Source: Chlorops oryzae (lineage: Eukaryota > Arthropoda > Insecta > Diptera > Chloropidae). Taken from it: a stretch of 64,000 nucleotides of DNA. Location of the stretch: positions 86,124,851 to 86,188,850 of the forward strand of contig CM035807.1 in assembly GCA_020466095.1 (NCBI GenBank). Reading direction: 5' to 3'. Positions 1 through 12,081 of the stretch are shown here, in pieces. A model generated the notes under the pieces. That model was not told the DNA's origin. It was given only the letters and a program-made list of their open reading frames with translations, and did not search any database. Numbering within the stretch: the first letter of the stretch is position 1; each line of letters opens with the position of its first letter. Both the position numbers and the translations under genes were made by a program.

Positions 1-1665
1 AATTTTTCTTCGGAATCGGACACGTTTTCGGAATTCGGTTTTCACGAATTGTCCCAGTTCCACTATAACCACGATTTTTCAAATAGAGCAGAAGTGGAAA
101 ACCTGTGAAAAGATTGTCGAAATAGAAGTGATATGGCAAATTTTTCACTCTTGTGGGGAAATCGTCGATCATGCACAACAGTGGGGCTGCACATTTGCCG
201 AATTGATCATATTCCGTGGTCTTTGTCGTGTTTTTGCCCTGGTAAATTTCGAAGTTCACCATATACCCTGATGGTGTGCAAATCGACCAAGCTTTATAGC
301 CAAACCGGATGGGTTTTCCTCGAATGAATTGTTTGCATCCGTGTTTACCAAAGTAAGCAATCATGCTTTCATCAAATGCCAAACTTCTTTCTGGATGGAA
401 GTGTTTCATCATATTTGTTTTCACTCGATCCATCAGTGGACGCAATTTCCACATTTTGTCTTGGTTATTTGCGGGAAGATGCAATTGATCTTCGAAATGC
501 AAGCTATACAGTATTTGTTCGAATCGATTTCGTCGCATAGAATTGAAGACCATTTCATTTCTCAAGTCGGTCTCTACACTCCACATGTTCCGAAAAGTGT
601 ATGTACCCGTATACCCTCCAACCAAAAGTATAGCGATCATAACCTTGAGCTCTTCAATTTTTATGGAATCGTATTTTTTATTGTGATGGATTGCATACAA
701 ATTGGAACAATCGCAAATATGTTGCAGCAATTCATCATCGAAGAATTTTTCAAATTGTTCAAACGGCTTCAAGTAGGCACAGTCACGAAAATCGGCATCG
801 GGGAAATACGGCTGCACCGGCCATGCAACATCCTCTACCCAATGAATTCGTTTATTCAAATCAAATTCTGGTACCAATTTTTGTACTTTTGCTTTCGGTA
901 AACGTGGTTTGAGGCTTCGGGTTCGACGCGACGTTCCCGGTTGGTTTTCATCGATGGTGTCCGGTTCGACTTGAGCAACAGCAATTTCCGTGACGTCGCC
1001 CGTTTCTTCGATCATTTCCACCAGTGCTTGCTCATCAATTTCATGTATTTCCGTTGGTCCAACGTGGGGAAGTTCGTCAATTCGATCGCCATTAGACAGA
1101 GCAACTTCACATCCAGCTTTGAGCTGATTGGCACAAACATTATCGGGCATACCAGAAACTTCATCATCGGGAATATCGTCTTCTCCACTGTCACATTCTT
1201 CAAATTCCGGTGGTTCAATGTACAATGCATCGACATTCACACCATCATCATCTAAATCGTCCAGCTCTAGCAAATAGTCGAGTGCATCTTTCAATGTAAA
1301 TTTGTTGCTATAAATCGTAAATAAGATGCAAATTTAAACAGAAATTTTAAAAAAAACACATCAAACTAGAATTTTGCTTTATATTTATAGAAAATAAAGA
1401 GTAAAACTGTATGCAAACAACGAAAACTGCACAAAAAGGCTTAAAAAAATGGCCAAAAAATTGTTGAAAAATACAGAGGTCTATCGCGCCTGGTGGTACC
1501 ATACGGTCCCACTACTTTTTATACAAATATTTTGTTAAAAATTTTTTTTTGCACCGCACTCAAAACTATATCAAAATAAAGCTACGTTCATTAGGTATCT
1601 AAAATATCATAACTTAGCTAACTCTATTCACGAGAAAAGAAGTTATAGATGATTTACCGGGCCAT
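1..1665 (-). CDS. piggyBac transposase, 3' end outside the window
   Basis: DDE transposase that cuts and re-inserts its element at TTAA. The frame is open from 1307 down to base 1 without a stop (about 435 residues). It has an acidic N-terminal region, then the DDE_Tnp_1_7 domain. The first catalytic Asp is near residue 315 (AFDESM), followed by the family block GYKAWSICTPSGY; the second Asp is near 400 (YFDNLF). Exon 1 is inferred to be only 8 nt (1665-1658, ATGGCCCG) before GTAAAT. A 350 bp intron ends in TTTATAG at 1308, and joining there keeps the phase and gives a normal piggyBac-like N-terminus. Upstream of 1307 in the same frame there is a stop, so an upstream exon is needed. The third Asp and the C-terminal Cys-rich domain lie beyond the window. 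Family call is firm; the tiny exon is inference. Confidence 0.85.
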
Positions 1666-1897
1666 TGCGCAAAAAAACCAATTATTTTCACTTTTTTTCC
1701 GTGTGTTCACTTTGAGATGTTGCTTCGCCGAAACTTCTCGTTAGACTGCCAAACTCTCTGAGTAAAATATGTAGCGGCATCATTTATGTGTACATCAAGA
1801 TTAAATTCGCCTCAATATGGCGGCAGGTTACCCAATTAGAGCGAAAATAGTGAACCTCTACGCTTGGTACCGTACGGTACCACTAGGGCGATTCGGG
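1..1897 (-). mobile_element. piggyBac element, 5' half
   Basis: Seen: on the minus strand the element begins with CCCGAATCGCCC at 1897, directly beside a TTAA at 1898-1901, the target site used by piggyBac transposons. Two imperfect palindromes lie near this end, around 1864-1886 (GGTACCGTACGGTACC) and 1493-1514 (GGTACC..ACGGTCCC). Subterminal repeats like these are the sort of site a transposase binds. The transposase gene runs leftwards and leaves the window at base 1, so the other terminal repeat and the second TTAA are not visible. Confidence 0.85.
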
Positions 1898-1901
1898 TTA
1901 A

Positions 1902-2352
1902 GGAGGCATTTAATTGCATTGTTGCATAACAGATATCGTACGGATATTAGCAAATTCAGCAGAAAACAAACCAAGCGCCGAAAATCAAACTTGGTTTTTA
2001 TACCCGACACACTCTGCGTTGAAGGTATATTGCTCTTGTGCGGTTGTGTGTAACGCCCAGAACTATTCAAGATACATACACCACATATACAGAAATAATC
2101 AGCGTCATCACGAGACACTATTGCCAGTTTAGGGGAATCTCCCCTAAATTAAAAGACAATAATGATCTTAAATCGAGTCTTAGGGCAGAAAAGAGGCCAT
2201 GCAAAACTTTATGGGACCTTATGGGATCAAGTTTTAATTTTTTGAGGATTTATAAATTGAATTTAAGGAATTTTGGCCCTTATTTGAGACATTCAGGGAG
2301 AGTATTCCCCTAAAAATCTGGCAACAGTGTCACGAGATTCGATTTAGCTGAT
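1902..2352. other. non-coding stretch beside the piggyBac end
   Basis: AT-rich DNA with short frames on both strands that carry no recognisable motif and look like chance. I see no RNA gene or repeat ends here. Confidence 0.4.
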
Positions 2353-2367
2353 TGTCCGTCTGTCTGT

Positions 2368-2399
<32 letters not shown>

Positions 2400-2452
2400 C
2401 TGTCTGGCCGTCGGTCTAACCATCTGTTTGTCCGTTTGTCTGTCCGTCTGTG
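2353..2452 (+). repeat. (GTCT/GTCC)n simple repeat
   Basis: About 100 bp of alternating GTCT and GTCC tetranucleotides with a few changes, followed by the phrase GAAATTTGGTACGCGTG. Tracts of this kind sit inside a widespread class of dispersed dipteran repeats; a shorter relative is at 18250-18280. Confidence 0.85.
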
Positions 2453-2962
2453 TGCAGTTTTCTTATCGAAAAAGTTGACAAATATTGATGAAATTTGGTA
2501 CGCGTGTTAGCGGGTGATGAGTAAGAACAAGTTCGAGTTTAAATGAAATTTTATATTGTAGGATATCTTAGGACATGCAGTTTCTAAAAATTGGAAAATT
2601 GGGCGTGTTAAAAATTGTTTTTTTTTAAAACAATTTCCTCTTCCTAATGTAAAAGGATCTATAACAGGAATCATATAAACTAGCCTTAAATTAGTGAAAT
2701 TTGAAATTTCAACTCTAATTTAACCCTCCGAATGAATTTCTCAAACCTGAAAAAATGGGCGTGGAAAAAGGAGGTTTTCACGAAGTGATCAACAGAAGGC
2801 GCTACATAGGGCCTCTTATGGTCTTGAAAATATCCAGAATACTTTGTCTTAATGGTCGTGCGCTTACGGCCTGTTTTTAGTCATATTCAAACACGTGCAG
2901 TATATAATTGAATTGCTGACTTCACAATAGCAACAGCTTTGCTTACACGTTTAACTGATATA
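2453..2962. other. dispersed non-coding repeat tail
   Basis: AT-rich sequence continuing the simple repeat, with phrases such as GGGCGTGTTAAAA and ATGGGCGTGGAAAAAGG. No coding potential recognised. Confidence 0.4.
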
Positions 2963-5900
2963 CAGGGTGTCCCGTTAGGTAGTACATTCCTTTACAGGGG
3001 TGGTAGGGGAGTCCAAGATGAACAAAAAATCGTATGCGAGGTGGGGGTCCCAAATGCACCCCTGAGGAGTTATAGGGCCTTAAAGTTTTTTGGCACTAAG
3101 TCCAGAAAAACAATTCTCCCACGCTAGTGGCTTACTGTAGAAAGAAAAATGTTATGCGGTTTGAAAGCCAATTGTACAGGCTTTTGGGCAAAATTGAATT
3201 GATGGTCAAAATTACAGTTATTGTGTGAAAAATAAACGCTCAAAGTAAAAAATTCTGAAAAACTTTTAAATTATTTTACTTTGGGAGCTATTTTGGTATG
3301 GAAAAGGTCCAATTAACACATGCTTTTTTAATTTTTTTTTAAATCTTCGATCAATTTACTTCAAATCTGTGGTACATTTGTTATACCTTATTTGCGGTTT
3401 AACCATCGAAAAAATGGGATTTAAAAACGAACTTCAACTTTTTTTTATGTGATGAAATTCTTAAAAGAGCAATCTTTGGCTTACAATGCACACTGGGCCA
3501 GCGGACCTTATTTCGTGGCCAAAAGTCCTTTCTTAGATATGAAAAAACTGGGTACGCCAATATGTAAAGAAATGTTTGAAGATGTTATTTCCTTAATATT
3601 AAACAAATACAACAACTTTTGAGAATGTAGCGACTACTTAAATTTGAAAACCTGTAAAAATAATTTCGTGGTCCTCCTTCAATTAAAGATCAATATTTTT
3701 TGGACAAGGGCTGTTGACCCAATTTTTTTTTTCTTTTTTTATTATAATATACACACGAAACTGAGAAAAAAATAAAATTTAGAACATTGGCGTCACGTTT
3801 AACAAAAATTTTGGGGGTGAAAAGTGAAAAAAAGACCAAATTTTTTTAATTGTGGGCCTTTGAGAAGCAGATTCCCCGAGATGCCACTATGTACAAAATA
3901 AATGTTAAACTTATTAAAATTTTGAAACAATTTTATACAAAACTGAGGTGCGCAAAGTTCCGGAAACGAAACTTTTCAGCCGTTAAATTAACATTCAAGT
4001 CGTTTTGACTAAGGAGAAAAACTGTAAAATTCGCGTGGTGAGTTTGGGCTAACGCGTAATGTGAGTTCCTATTCTTCTGTTGGTGTATAATTTGCGGTCA
4101 GCTAATGCTTTATGCTTTCGTTAAAGTTATTTTCATTATGAATGCTTATAATTCTCATATAGTTAATATTTTCGGTTGAATAAATGTCACATTAAATTAG
4201 CTTTGACTTTGCAGCTTATTACTCGTATAAGCTGTTATTCATTTGATAGGTGTGTTGTTTGCGAAAATTATAAAAATGTTTAAGCTCACTAAAAGAGAAG
4301 TCGTTGATATTTTAGCATCAGGAAATTATATGAAAACGTATGTTGCTGCAGTTTTAAGCAGAATAAACAAATGCCCTAAAGACGTATCAGAATATGATAT
4401 GAAGCGTTTTAAAAACCTTTCTTTCTACTTTAAAATGCAAACACAACAAACGTTTGAAAGAAGCATATGGGCATAAAACCAGATTTGAGAAATGTGAGTG
4501 GTTGGACTCTGACTTTTATATTTATATAGACGATCTCTCTGAAGATAATGGACAGCAGCATTACTTTAAGTGTGCTGGTCGACCATCACTGCCTTTTGCT
4601 GAAAAATCGAGTCGTTCAGTGCGTCGAGAAGTTGCAAAATTTAGTGCAAGCTTAGAACATGATCCCAAAAGGATTTTGTTGGCTTGTCAGTTTGCATCAC
4701 GACGTTCTGGCGACTTAGAGTTGTGTTCATTACTAAATAGTATAATAGAAAGTCCAGAACTTCCCAAAAAAATTGCAAGACGATGATAACTTTGATGTCA
4801 CCGATAGTTTTGCCGACTTTTTGGAACACGACCTTTCGGAGTCCGATGAATGAAGGAAGTAAGGAATCGTAAGGTTTCGTAGGGGCCGAGTTCAGGCGAC
4901 CGGACGAGTCCCCAGGTTGCGGATAGGGGAAAGGCCATCAGATATGATGGTTAACTCTGAATAGGGCTTACGCCAAATAACACAGGCACACAAAAAAAAA
5001 TGGTCATGTTTCAACCCCCTTCAACCCCCTAATGGCACAAAATTTGTTTTTTTTTAACTCGGAAAATAAGTGCATTTTTTATTTTCTGATATCGGACATT
5101 GTTATAGTGTACATATAGAAACTTTTTTGGAAAAGTCCTTTTGCCACGCCCACTTTTCCAATTTTCTGAAATAACATTGAAGGTCTTAAAATAAGCGCAA
5201 ATTTCTAATTTCATGAAAATACGTCAAAAAATTTAGCTTTCAGAGCAGTTTCTATGATTTTTATAACAGACCCTAATACTTTAGGTACCTGAAAGCATGG
5301 TCCAATCAGGCCTTTTTTTGTAGCGGATGTTTATGTACATGAAAGAAGTTCACATGCCGACTTTCGTCCAATTCCCTTTCGAGTTGCAGGCGTAAGAGGC
5401 GTTTTTCCAAAACCGCCCTTTTGCCACGCCCACTTTTTTAATTTTTGGAAATAACATTTATGACCTCAAAATAAGCTCAAATATCAAATTTCATCGAAAT
5501 ATCTTAAAAAATGCAGATTTTAGAGCTATTGTCATGATTTTGGAACAGACCCTAGTACTGGAGGTACCCAAAAAAAATGGTCCGATCGAGCTGAAATTTT
5601 TCTGACTACTTAAGTACTGCTCGAAAGTTATATTGTCAAACTTTCATTTAAATTGATTGACTCCTTCACAAGTTATTGAATTTTGGCAACCAAATAGGGC
5701 CCAGTGTGCAATGGCCAACCAGCAAATTCTTATTTAAGACAAATTTTGGTTTAAAATTATACGTACTTTAACTGGAAAAATTGGAAATTTTTTGCTGAGA
5801 TTATTTAAATTGATTTTAAAAAAAGTTCAAGTTCGTTTTTAAATCCTATTTATCCTGAGGTTAAACCGCTAATAAGGTATAACAAATGTACCACAGATTT

Positions 5901-6300
5901 GAAGTAAATTGATCGAAGATTTAAAAAAAAATTAAAAAAGCATGTGTTAATTGGACCTTTTCCATACCAAAATAGCTCCCAAAGTAAAATAATTTAAAAG
6001 TTTTTCAGAATTGTTTACTTTGAGCGTTTATTTTTCACACAATAACTGTAATTTTGACCATCAATTCAATTTTGCCCAAAAGCCTGTACAATTGGCTTTC
6101 AAACCGCATAACATTTTTCTTTCTACAGTAAGCCACTAGCGTGGGAGAATTGTTTTTCTGGACTTAGTGCCAAAAAACTTTAAGGCCCTATAACTCCTCA
6201 GGGGTGCATTTGGGACCCCCACCTCACATACGATTTTTTGTTTATCTTGGACTCCCCTACCACCCCTGTAAAGGAATGTACTACCTAACGGGACACCCTG
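2963..6300. mobile_element. DNA transposon with ~550 bp terminal inverted repeats
   Basis: Seen: the left end CAGGGTGTCCCGTTAGG is matched by the inverted right end ending GGGACACCCTG. The inverted match continues inward for about 540 bp on the left (2963-3499) and about 600 bp on the right (5697-6300), with small indels. TATA flanks both ends (2959-2962, 6301-6304), so the duplication is TATA or just TA. Between the arms lie a broken ORF (4275-4786) and phrases such as CCACGCCCACTTTT, repeated near 5140 and 5430. The superfamily cannot be assigned from what is left. It is likely a deleted, non-autonomous copy. Confidence 0.85.
4275..4786 (+). pseudogene. transposon-encoded protein, N-terminal fragment, frameshifted
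   Basis: The only coding remnant of the surrounding long-inverted-repeat element. An ATG at 4275 opens a frame that closes at 4476. The similarity continues in the next frame from about 4455 to 4786, so there is one frameshift near 4455. The second part contains the block GRPSLPFAEKSSRSVRRE. A Gly-Arg-Pro-x-x-x-F-x-x-x-S-x-R-S-x-R-R pattern is common in anonymous arthropod TE proteins that I know only as 'uncharacterized'. No catalytic triad is present; the C-terminal two thirds appear to be deleted. Function not known. Confidence 0.5.
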
Positions 6301-6380
6301 TATAAAAATATCATTTTATATATTTTCTTCATATGTATCTGGCTGCAGGTCATTTATGTAAAAACATGTTTGTTATATAT

Positions 6381-8590
6381 GGGGTAAAACACGTCAAGTG
6401 TACCACCGGCAAAATTTTTCCTCTCCGATTTGGATGAAACTTGGTACAGCTGTTAAGATGTAAGAGTACGTTAAATGTGCTCAGTGGTTATTGCGGGAAA
6501 TATGCTAGGTAAGCATCTTCAAAGGTGTATTTGGACCACTAATCATGGTCCGCCCACTCTGATTAATACATCAATTTAAAGGGGAAGAACTAAGCTTTAA
6601 TTCAAAATTAAAAAAAAAATTAAAAAAAATGACGTCTCTCCTAGAAAATCAAGAAATAAAACTAAAATGCCAAATTTGTCTCATTTACCGTTATCGAAAA
6701 ATTTTTTTTGTATTGTTTTCGAAAAGTTCAGACAATTTTTTCTAAGAAACATTCGAAAAATTTTTGTAGCGAGGCGATTTTAGCCCCATTGTAATTCAAT
6801 GAAATATGTTCTTCGAAGCAAAAACCTAAACTTTGACACCCTGTATCTCGGCACCCTGTGATTAAAATTTTTTTTGCACATTTAAAGTACTCTTACATCT
6901 TAACAGCTGTACCAAGTTTCATCCAAATCGGAGACAGTGCCGTAGCAATTCTGTTTTGCGTGGAGGGGCAAATAATTTTTTCAATTTTAACGTCTATTTT
7001 AATTAAAACCATATTACATGCACGTTTTCAATGCAAGCGTTTAACGGACCTTAAGGAATCGTATCGAATGAATACTTATTTAAAGCGTGTTAGAAAAAAT
7101 CAGCTGTTCTTCTTAGAGCTATTATCCACGAGACGATATAAGCGGGGTAGGCAAACAGTTCAGTTCAAAAAGTGCTGCCACACGCACGATTTTTCTCTCT
7201 TATAGCTTACATTTTTCCTACTCTCCTCGAAAAGTCCCTTTTTTTAAAACAAGTATGCTTATAAGGTGGTTGAGCCAAATAAAACCAACTGCTTTATAAG
7301 GTCCGATTTTCAGAAAACATATTTCTAGCACTCCCAGCATAATGATTTTTGGCATGTTCTAAAGGGCTTATATTTACTTCACAGAGCAAACAAAATTGCA
7401 TTTATTTTGTAGCTGAGTGAATAGTAATCTTCCAACAAAGTCTACAGAAGTGAAAACAGCGTGCTTGATCTAATTTTGCGTGAGAAGAAGAACAACGTTT
7501 GTTCTAAAAGTTGTTGATAATTTTGTAAAGTCTTGATGCTCATACCAAAAGTCGGACTTTCTTCAAATTAAAAAGGATGGAAACAACCCCTGGCATTGCT
7601 GTATTCCGAATAAAGCGTAAAATTATATTGAGTGGTCTTAATAAGGCCCACAATAGTCACCTTGCAACTGGTTCTTAAAAAAAATTTTTTTGGAGGCCCT
7701 AAATGGACCTTAATATACCAAGCACTTAAAAACAATGAGAAAGAAAGCCTTTCACTGCAATGGGCAGCAAGTTAACAAAATTAGTATCGATAAAACATTG
7801 TACCTGCACTTGAATATACAACTTTGAGTTTTAATTATATTATTTTATATAAGAAGAGCTGTGCAGAGTATTTATTTTAATTTTTGATCTCAAACAACAT
7901 TAACAATGAAATCAGATAATAGTTTTATATTTTTCTTTAATTGTTCGCACGTTTTTGAGAGCAATCAGAATTGGGCCTTATTAAGACATGGGGTTCCAAA
8001 TATGGCAAAAAAAGACAATTTATAAAAAGTCTCAACTGAATACTTTTAAACACTTTTTTCCTACTTTTTTTTACATTTTCGGATAAATAAGATTAAATTA
8101 AAGTGATTAAGATCCAAACTCTTTCTAAGTTTAACCAATTTCCGACTCTCCAACGTCTTTAACACGCCTTTGTGAATACCCCTATAATTTTAAAAATTCA
8201 CATTTTCCCCTTTTTGCCTTATCCCCAAAAATGGGGAAATTTCCATTATCCAGCAGCACTTTAATTGATGAAACCGTTTTTCCGATACGAATTGACAAAG
8301 AAATAAAAAATATGGTGCGTGAAAAGACAAATGACGAACAAAACCTGGAAACCATTCATTTAAGATTCAATAAACTAAAAAATCGCAAAGTGCAATTATA
8401 TAATATTAAATATGATTGAATATCATTGTTTTTTTCGATTGTCATTTATTTTTTCTCCTTTTTTTAATTTTTTCATGGGCAAAAACAAAAATGCGTGGGG
8501 GGGCAAAGCCCCCTCTTGCCCCTATGGTTGCTACGGCCCTGATCGGAGAGAAAAAATTTTGCCGGTGGTACACTTGACGTGTTTTGCCCC
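6381..8590. mobile_element. MITE with ~90 bp inverted repeats, interrupted by a hAT
   Basis: The left end GGGGTAAAACACGTCAAG (6381) pairs with the right end CTTGACGTGTTTTGCCCC (8590). The inner part of the right repeat is found at 6887-6934, far from its outer part at 8550-8590, because another element sits between them. With that insert removed, the MITE is about 600 bp with arms of about 90 bp. Both outer flanks read ATATAT, which could be the target duplication or part of the repeat. No coding sequence belongs to the MITE. Confidence 0.8.
6935..8541. mobile_element. non-autonomous hAT element (1.6 kb)
   Basis: Ends CAGTGCCGTAGCAA (6935) and TTGCTACGGCCCTG (8541) are inverted copies of the hAT-type terminus CAGNGCCGTAGC. 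The 8 bp ATCGGAGA is present on both sides (6927-6934 and 8542-8549), the duplication size made by hAT transposases. Just inside the right end are runs of G and C (GGGGGGGCAAAGCCCCC). Internal frames (for example 8231-8419) carry no transposase motif, so the element must be moved in trans. It interrupts the right repeat of the MITE at 6381-8590. Confidence 0.85.
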
Positions 8591-9882
8591 ATATATGATA
8601 TGATTTTTATAAGTTTTGCTATATTTTTTATTATCAAAAAAGCAAAGAAAACTATTTTTTTAAATATGAAAACTAAATCTATTTGCTTCAGGCAGGGCTG
8701 GGAAAAGTGCATTGAGCTGTGCACTTCCACTATCCGTTTAGTGATAGGGGGAAAAAATTGCACTACCACTAAATGCTTAGCTACTTTAATTTTTTTTCAA
8801 GCAAATGAAAAGAACTACTGCTTTTACGCCCGAATTCAACAAACTATTCAATGAATATTAAATTAATTTTTCATTTTAAATAAAACAAATATTTAAAATA
8901 TTCTGAATTCATTTCTATTGAAATTGAAAAAGTTCTTACGTAAATATACAATCAGCTGTTTTCATATCGCACTAACAAATATTTAAATCTACTACTGAGG
9001 TGCTTTAAATATTTTTTAATATTTGTTAAATGAGATTAGCGCAAATCTTGTAATAGTTAGAACTAAGCTCCGCGGGTATAGACAAACGCCACACTAGACA
9101 CAAAAAATTTAGAAATTTTCATGTTTAACCGCTTACTACCACGCCCACCCCTCAACCCTTTTCATTGACATTTGGTAGACACGTGAAGAACAGGTTGACC
9201 TAACTGGTCCAACTTTGCTTCCTTCTTGTTTGAACTTAATTTATTAGAAAGCGTACACATTTTTACGTAAGAGTTCTTTATTTGTATGGAGGTGTGTATG
9301 GATGAGGTTTACCTTTATGTTTATTCATAAGAACATTATACATTACGCAAAAGGAACGTAAATGAAACTTAAGAGAATGTTTTTTAATGATTACATGCAA
9401 AGTAATCGAAAAGTTGAAATGAAGTATTTTTAATGGTCTTCGTCTTCGAATGATCGCAACTCGTTGATGCCATTATCTAAAAAGGATGGATTAAGTTTCA
9501 CAAGTAAGATGCTTTCCAATCTGTCCTTGTTTATTCAGTTGCGGTTATCTACTACTGTAAGTTTAAAAAGGAAAAAGCTCGTTCAATAGCAACCTGAAAA
9601 TGATTTTACTATTAAATCAAATTAATAAATGCATGGACATGGATATTACTTGAATTGGTGGAACTGTATTGCAATCGTTGCTTAGCGTTTATAGCTCTGG
9701 ATGGCTGTATTGTTACTGCCTCCAAAAATTAAGAACGTTGGAATCTGCTCCCACAAACGTTAGCTACAGATTTTAATTTTTATTTTCATTTCAATTTATT
9801 TGCTGAAAAATTTAACAAAAGTGTGTTACAGCAGCTTACATGTTAGTTTAGAGTTTTAATTCTGTAGATTTTTTCCACTATA
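8591..9882. other. non-coding AT-rich stretch
   Basis: No coding region recognised. A hAT-like terminus, CAGGGCTGGGAAAAG, occurs at 8694 but I found no matching inverted end nearby. The word CCACGCCCACC near 9140 is part of the dispersed dipteran repeat vocabulary. Confidence 0.4.
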
Positions 9883-10464
9883 CACCGAGAGAAATAACAA
9901 CAGTTAAATCAACTACTTAGAACAGTTAAAGTAAGAGTGGTCAAATAAACTGTATTCCGCGTTAAATGCACTGAAAAAGCAGTCAAATGAACAGTTGAAA
10001 AACAGTTACTTTTTATGTTCAAATTCGCTTTTGTTCACTTAAGGTGAGATGACACTACGTGTGCAATTCACATACAATTGGTCAAAAAAATGTGTGACAC
10101 ATCTGAAAAATAATTGCACACATAACATTTTCTCGCACAAAATATGGACAAATCACACATGATGATTGCGCAATGTTACTAGGTTTCGTTTTTAAAAGAT
10201 TGCAATGAAAATAATGTCAAACTTTAAAGATTTCAGAGACAGTTAAGATAATCGAAATCTTTAAAACTAAAAGTAATGACAGTATTTAAGCATTTGCCTA
10301 AACTGTGTTCTAACCTCACATAAAAAAACAAATGTTCAGCAGATTGTACTGTATGAGGAAACAGTTTCACGTGTACATATTTTTACAAAATGTGTGTGCA
10401 GTTGAAATTTGGGTTGATTACATTACGTGTGCAACGCACACATTTTATTTGTAAAATATTGTAA

Positions 10465-11564
10465 AGGCGCATTTACACATTTGACAATTTTGTCAAAATC
10501 TCTCTCAAAAAAATCGTCAAAAAGTGTAAACGTCAAAATTTTTTACATCAAACTCGCTTCTTGATTTTGAAGTGAATTATCTTCAAAAAATTTGTTGAAA
10601 TAGTGTCAATAGTGTAAACACGAAAAGTTTTCAAAAAGAGGAAATTGACAGTCCTTCAAAAAAGAATCGACATGCTCATTTTATTTTGATAAATTATCAA
10701 AATTTCAAGAAAAGTAAATACAGTCAGAAATATAAAAATACTTAGTTAAAATTTGACCATGACCACCATTGTCGAAATTCGCAAAAATTTGATTTTTACT
10801 ATTTCGGATTGAGTATTTCGCATGTAAATGTCCTCTTACGGTTAAAATTTGACCAAGACCACCATCCGCGAAATTCGAAAAAATTTTATTTTTACTATTT
10901 TGAATTGAGTATATCGCAGCTAAACAAAATGTCCTCTAACGGTTAAAATTTGACCATGACCACCATTCGCGAAAATGTTGTGCTTAATATTAATTTCGAG
11001 TTTGAGAAGCTAAATCGAAGTACAGATAAGGTACCCATAAATAGATATCAAAGCTAGAGCAACGAAAACGGCAGGAATTTTCGTTAGGGTAATGTTTTAA
11101 TATATTTTAAGCTGAGGAAAAGGTATTTGTGCAATCGGGTAAGCCGATGTAAACTTTCTTATATTAATAATCAAAATGGCCTCACAGGCTGCGGAGGGCC
11201 CTATCACGATCCTTAGATATCCAAAAATCCTTTGTTAATTTTTTGGATCTTTCTTGATCCTTCGTCTATTATGCTATTATATCCCTTCTTTTTCCCCCAA
11301 ATTTGGAGTTGACTCTTCAAAAGCCACTTTGAAAGACTTTTTGATTTCAAAATAATTCATAAAATTTTGACCGAACGTATAAACACTATCTTGAAGGTTG
11401 GCATCAAAAACTCTCTATTCAGCTCTCAGATATTTTGACATTGCTTTATTTTTTTTGAGAGAGTATTTTGACGTCAAATTTATGTAGTGTGTAAACGATG
11501 AATCAAAATAATTTTTCAAATTTTGACGTCAATTTTTTTTTATGTCAAATGTGTAAATGCCCCA
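10465..11564. mobile_element. nested MITE with GGCGCATTTACACATTTGAC ends
   Basis: The left sequence GCATTTACACATTTGACA (about 10468) is matched inverted by TGTCAAATGTGTAAATGC (about 11560). The similarity continues inward through CTCTCAAAAAAA and GTGTAAACGTCAAAAT phrases on both sides. The flanking 3 bp may be TAA, again Harbinger-like, but the outermost bases differ between the ends, so the exact borders are uncertain. It lies inside the MITE at 10042-11674 and contains the 97-bp tandem repeat. Confidence 0.6.
10746..11000. repeat. tandem repeat, about 2.6 copies of a 96-101 bp unit
   Basis: Each unit starts TTAAAATTTGACCA.GACCACCAT (starts near 10746, 10842 and 10943) and continues with TCGCGAAATTCG, ATTGAGTAT and TCGCAGCTAAA. 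The same unit reappears once and a half at about 25275-25420, next to a different hAT element. Confidence 0.85.
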
Positions 11565-11927
11565 TAAGAATTATTTTGAGCAAACAAATTATTCGTCGAT
11601 TTCATTACGTGTGCAATGTTTATGACGTCAGTGAGCAAATATTCGTGCATTGCACACGTAGTGTCATCTCACCTTTAGACGTATAAGTTCGCATTCTGAT
11701 CAACCGTCTCCGGAGGTTTTGATAGCTCAGTTGTTTAAGCTGTGACTCGACAGTCGTGAGCTTCGGGGTTCAGTGGCGTAGCGAGGGGAGGGCCATGGGG
11801 GTCTATCATGCACCGGGCGCTACTCGTAGGGGGCGCCAAATGATCCTAAAGAAAAAATGAAAAATTTACCATTTCTTTTTCGGATTCGTTATTGTTAAAC
11901 AACACCTTAACACATTAACACCTTAAC

Positions 11928-12081
11928 ACAAAGACATCGATGTTCGGGCTTAGATTGGGAAAAAATGTTGCGGAAACAATTATTTTGATCTCTCATTCTT
12001 TCCCATGTAAAGAAGCTAGTGTTGAAAAATGTTTCCGAAACATTGTTTCCCAATCTAAACCCGGACATCGATGTCTTTGTG
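11928..12081. repeat. inverted repeat inside the hAT
   Basis: CAAAGACATCGATGTTCGGG (about 11930) is matched inverted at 12062-12081, and the pairing continues through TTAGATTGGGAAA with a few mismatches. It makes a hairpin of roughly 40 bp arms and a loop of about 70 bp. It straddles the start of the surviving transposase frame, so an inverted duplication probably created the 5' break. Confidence 0.75.

Larger units (their letters stand above)
10042..11674. mobile_element. Harbinger-like MITE with TTA duplication
   Basis: The inverted ends AGGTGAGATGACACTACGTG (10042) and CACGTAGTGTCATCTCACCT (11674) are an exact match of 20 bp, continuing into GTGCAATT. TTA precedes the left end (10039-10041) and follows the right end (11675-11677). 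A 3-bp TTA/TAA duplication is the signature of PIF/Harbinger elements. No transposase is encoded. The phrase ATTACGTGTGCAA recurs inside at about 10412 and 11604, so subterminal repeats or a second nested end may be present. Confidence 0.8.

Noticed and set aside
133..1255. Plus-strand ORFs over the first 1.3 kb (64-190 codons)
   Set aside because: They are antisense shadows of the minus-strand piggyBac transposase, which has clear family motifs.
2353..2452. CRISPR-like array
   Set aside because: The repeat is a 4-bp microsatellite without spacers; the genome is eukaryotic.
8694..8720. hAT-like terminus CAGGGCTGGGAAAAG
   Set aside because: No inverted partner or 8-bp duplication could be found within several kb.
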